Shown: positions 62,404-64,000 of the stretch, piece by piece
How positions within the stretch are numbered: the first letter of the stretch is position 1
Layout: every line of letters begins with the position of its first letter
Assembly: GCA_013112545.1 (NCBI GenBank)
Contig: JABFGJ010000004.1
Coordinates: 124,001 to 188,000, forward strand
Reading direction: 5' to 3'
From: Bacteroidota bacterium
GTDB taxonomy: Bacteria > Bacteroidota > Bacteroidia > Flavobacteriales_E > Vicingaceae
Length of the DNA: 64,000 nucleotides
Notes under the pieces: model-generated
The model's input: the letters and a program-made list of their open reading frames with translations, nothing else
The model's database searches: none
What the model was told of the DNA's origin: nothing
Made by a program: the position numbers and the translations under genes

Positions 62404-62435
62404 CAAAGATATATATAAAAGATAGTAGTTTGCAA
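62404..62435 (-). promoter_or_regulatory. Promoter of the DUF4252-PadR-PspC operon
   Basis: On the minus strand a TTG (62435-62433) is followed after 21 bases by TATCTTTG (62411-62404), an exact TAnnTTTG match with acceptable spacing. It lies 23 bases before the ATG at 62380. A PadR operator might overlap it; a clear dyad was not found. Confidence 0.7.
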
Positions 62436-62523
62436 TACATAGTACTAAATATTTTTAATAAATTTTTTATATGATTGATTATTAAATCATTATAGTTAAA
62501 TATTTTTTAATTCAAAATGCTAC

Positions 62524-62531
62524 TATCTTCG
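62524..62531 (+). promoter_or_regulatory. -7-like box TATCTTCG upstream of terC
   Basis: TATCTTCG matches TAnnTTTG with the same C-for-T change seen before carB, galE and rmuC, and lies 26 bases before the ATG. Confidence 0.45.
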
Positions 62532-62557
62532 TATTTTTACATTTTTTAAGAATATAT

Positions 62558-63274
62558 ATGGAAATTTTTTTACATTCTGAGACTTGGATTAGTCTTCTAA
62601 CCTTAACCTTTTTAGAAATTGTTTTAGGGATTGACAACATTATTTTTATTTCAATCGTTTCGGATCGGTTGGCTGTTGAGAAACAATCAAAAGCTAGAGC
62701 AATAGGCTTAACATTAGCAATTCTTATTCGTGTATTGTTGCTTTTTGGAATTTCTTATATCGTTCACTTAACAGATCCTATTCTCACTATCAAAGATTTT
62801 GATTTAAGTGCAAGAGATTTGATACTGATTGCCGGTGGATTATTTTTATTGGCAAAAAGCACCTCAGAAATTCACGAAAAAATTGAAGAAGGGGATGAAA
62901 AAGAGGAGAAAAAGAATGTTGTTAAATTGACCATGCAAAAAGCCATTATACAAATTATCTTATTAGATGTTGTGTTTTCTTTTGATTCTATTTTAACAGC
63001 TGTTGGCTTATCAGATCATTTAATTATTATGGTAATGGCCGTTATTATTTCTATGCTCGTCATGTTGGCATTTGCCAAAAAAGTAAGTGATTTTGTAAAC
63101 AGAAACCCAACGGTTAAAATGCTTGCATTAGCCTTTTTAATTATGATAGGAACCTTATTGTTATTAGACGGATTTCATGTTCATGTACCTAAAGGATACA
63201 TTTATTTCTCTTTAGCTTTCTCGCTGTTTGTAGAGTTCTTAAACCAAAAAATACGACAAGGCAAAAAAGCTTGA
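62558..63274 (+). CDS. TerC family integral membrane protein
   Basis: This 238-residue protein has seven hydrophobic segments and the TerC motifs ETWISLLTLTFLEIVLGIDN and VVFSFDSILTAVGLSDH, where the intramembrane Asp residues are thought to bind a metal. TerC-type proteins (Alx/MntX-like) export Mn2+ or relate to tellurite resistance and assist metalation of secreted proteins. The true ion here is not shown. The gene appears monocistronic. Confidence 0.94.
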   Translation: MEIFLHSETWISLLTLTFLEIVLGIDNIIFISIVSDRLAVEKQSKARAIGLTLAILIRVLLLFGISYIVHLTDPILTIKDFDLSARDLILIAGGLFLLAKSTSEIHEKIEEGDEKEEKKNVVKLTMQKAIIQIILLDVVFSFDSILTAVGLSDHLIIMVMAVIISMLVMLAFAKKVSDFVNRNPTVKMLALAFLIMIGTLLLLDGFHVHVPKGYIYFSLAFSLFVEFLNQKIRQGKKA

Positions 63275-63395
63275 GTTAAAGCAGGAGTAATCTATAGCGC
63301 ATACATAACTTCAACAAATAAAGCTCAGTGTAAACCACTAAGCTCTTTATAAATTCTCGTCTGCTCCTTATTTAAGTTTTCGTTTGTTTTAAAAC

Positions 63396-64000
63396 TTAAT
63401 TGGAATAATCTCTTAAAACATTGTAAACACTATCGCGTTCTAGTGGTTTGCGACCAACATTTTTAATTAGCTCAATTATCTGTTCTGTTGACATGGTAGG
63501 GGATTGCTCTTCTGCACCAGCCATAGAATAGATTTTTGTAGTGTCGTCAATTGTACCGTCTATATCATTAACACCATAAGCCAGAGTTAGTTGTGCTGTT
63601 CCTCTGCCTATCATTGGCCAATAGGCTTTTATGTGATCAAAATTGTCCATAAAAATTCGACTTACTGCATACACTTTTAAGTCTTCAATTACAGAAACTT
63701 CACTCAAATGCGACATTTGATTGTTGCCATTTCTATACTTTAAAGGAATAAAAGTATTAAAGCCTCCTGATTTATCTTGTAAGGTTCTCAAGCGATTCAT
63801 GTGATCAATGCGGTCTTCAAAAGATTCTATATGTCCATATAACATGGTTGCATTAGAAGGCATGCCAATAGAATGAGCAGCTTCATGAATTTCTAACCAT
63901 TCTTCAGAACTGCATTTATCGTTGCAAATTTCTGCTCTAATTGCTTCTGCAAAAATCTCGGCGCCACCACCAGGTAAAGAGTCTTGACCGTGATCTTTTA
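63396..64000 (-). CDS. mqnE: Aminofutalosine synthase MqnE, C-terminal part (runs off the window)
   Basis: The frame is open from the stop at 63396 to the right edge, giving the last ~200 residues of a radical SAM enzyme. It shows DSLPGGGAEIF, WLEIHEAAHSIGMPSNATMLYGHIE, the LQDKSGGFNTFIPL stretch, and AGRGTAQL-like and DDIDGT-type patches (NDIDGTIDDTTKI), all typical of MqnE in the futalosine menaquinone pathway. The N-terminal CxxxCxxC cluster lies outside the window. An internal ATG (63863) is not the start, since homologous sequence continues upstream of it. MqnC shares the fold, but the GGGAEIF and closing residues favour MqnE. Confidence 0.9.
   Translation of the reverse strand, partial: KDHGQDSLPGGGAEIFAEAIRAEICNDKCSSEEWLEIHEAAHSIGMPSNATMLYGHIESFEDRIDHMNRLRTLQDKSGGFNTFIPLKYRNGNNQMSHLSEVSVIEDLKVYAVSRIFMDNFDHIKAYWPMIGRGTAQLTLAYGVNDIDGTIDDTTKIYSMAGAEEQSPTMSTEQIIELIKNVGRKPLERDSVYNVLRDYSN

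Noticed and set aside
63310-63360. Imperfect hairpin between terC and mqnE
   Set aside because: The stem has a mismatch and only a short T stretch; it might act as a weak two-way terminator but is not convincing.
1-64000. Search for mobile elements, prophage, toxin-antitoxin, restriction or CRISPR-Cas systems
   Set aside because: I found no transposase, integrase, phage structural gene, Cas protein or terminal inverted repeats; the accessory content is confined to the glycan locus.

Overview
The window looks like chromosomal DNA of an AT-rich Bacteroidota, most likely a non-Flavobacteriaceae member of the Flavobacteriales or a close relative. Supporting this (all read from sequence): two proteins with type IX secretion (T9SS) C-terminal sorting domains, a PorT-like protein, an S46 dipeptidyl-peptidase, Bacteroidota-specific families (DUF4783, DUF4834, GWxTD, DUF5683, DUF4252), Rho with a long Asn/Gln-rich insert, the tmRNA tag GENNYALAA, and -7 boxes of the form TAnnTTTG. 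The partial MqnE at the right edge points to menaquinone synthesis by the futalosine route, which argues against typical Flavobacteriaceae; that taxonomic step is inference. I see no insertion sequence, prophage, CRISPR array, rRNA or tRNA gene.

Layout. 0-5 kb: tmRNA gene (minus) with its own terminator, an LTA-synthase-type membrane phosphatase/transferase, and a secreted DPP7-type peptidase. 5-8.7 kb: a J-domain/KTSC fusion, an exported rhodanese, and an SDR-VOC gene pair. 8.6-17.6 kb (all minus): acyltransferase, GT39-like membrane glycosyltransferase, RlmB, GWxTD lipoprotein, RmuC, an Omp85 outer-membrane protein, and uracil-DNA glycosylase. 17.7-23.2 kb: a 41-residue lipoprotein coupled to a YtxJ-like protein, OsmC, a secreted unknown, and a 1205-residue T9SS cargo protein with Asp-box repeats. 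23.2-29 kb: carB lacking the allosteric domain, DUF4834 and YfhO.

29-42 kb is the most accessory-like part: a plus-strand surface-glycan locus. It encodes two GT-B glycosyltransferases, a sulfotransferase, a Kelch T9SS protein, two left-handed beta-helix acyltransferase-like proteins, two SDR epimerases, a DegT aminotransferase, a domain-inverted HldE-like fusion (nucleotidyltransferase first, kinase second), a GmhA-like SIS isomerase and a Wzx-type flippase. The combination suggests a heptose-type activated sugar, possibly together with an acylated amino sugar, exported as a repeat unit and perhaps sulfated. GalE and a Gfo/Idh oxidoreductase at 44.7-46.9 kb may feed the same pathway.

42-64 kb is mostly housekeeping: YihY, NadC, DUF4783, RlmH, GalE, Rho, DUF4199; then a minus-strand block ParA-ParB-DUF5683-DapB-LepB-MenG-PorT joining segregation, wall precursor, signal peptidase, quinone and T9SS functions; then TruA and an MsbA-like exporter; a DUF4252-PadR-PspC operon ending in a small membrane protein; TerC; and the C-terminal part of MqnE.

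Genes are tightly packed. ATGA/TTGA start-stop overlaps are common, five of nine convergent pairs overlap at their 3' ends, and at least seven genes appear to start with TTG. No functional claim here was tested by database search; all rest on motifs, architecture and context.
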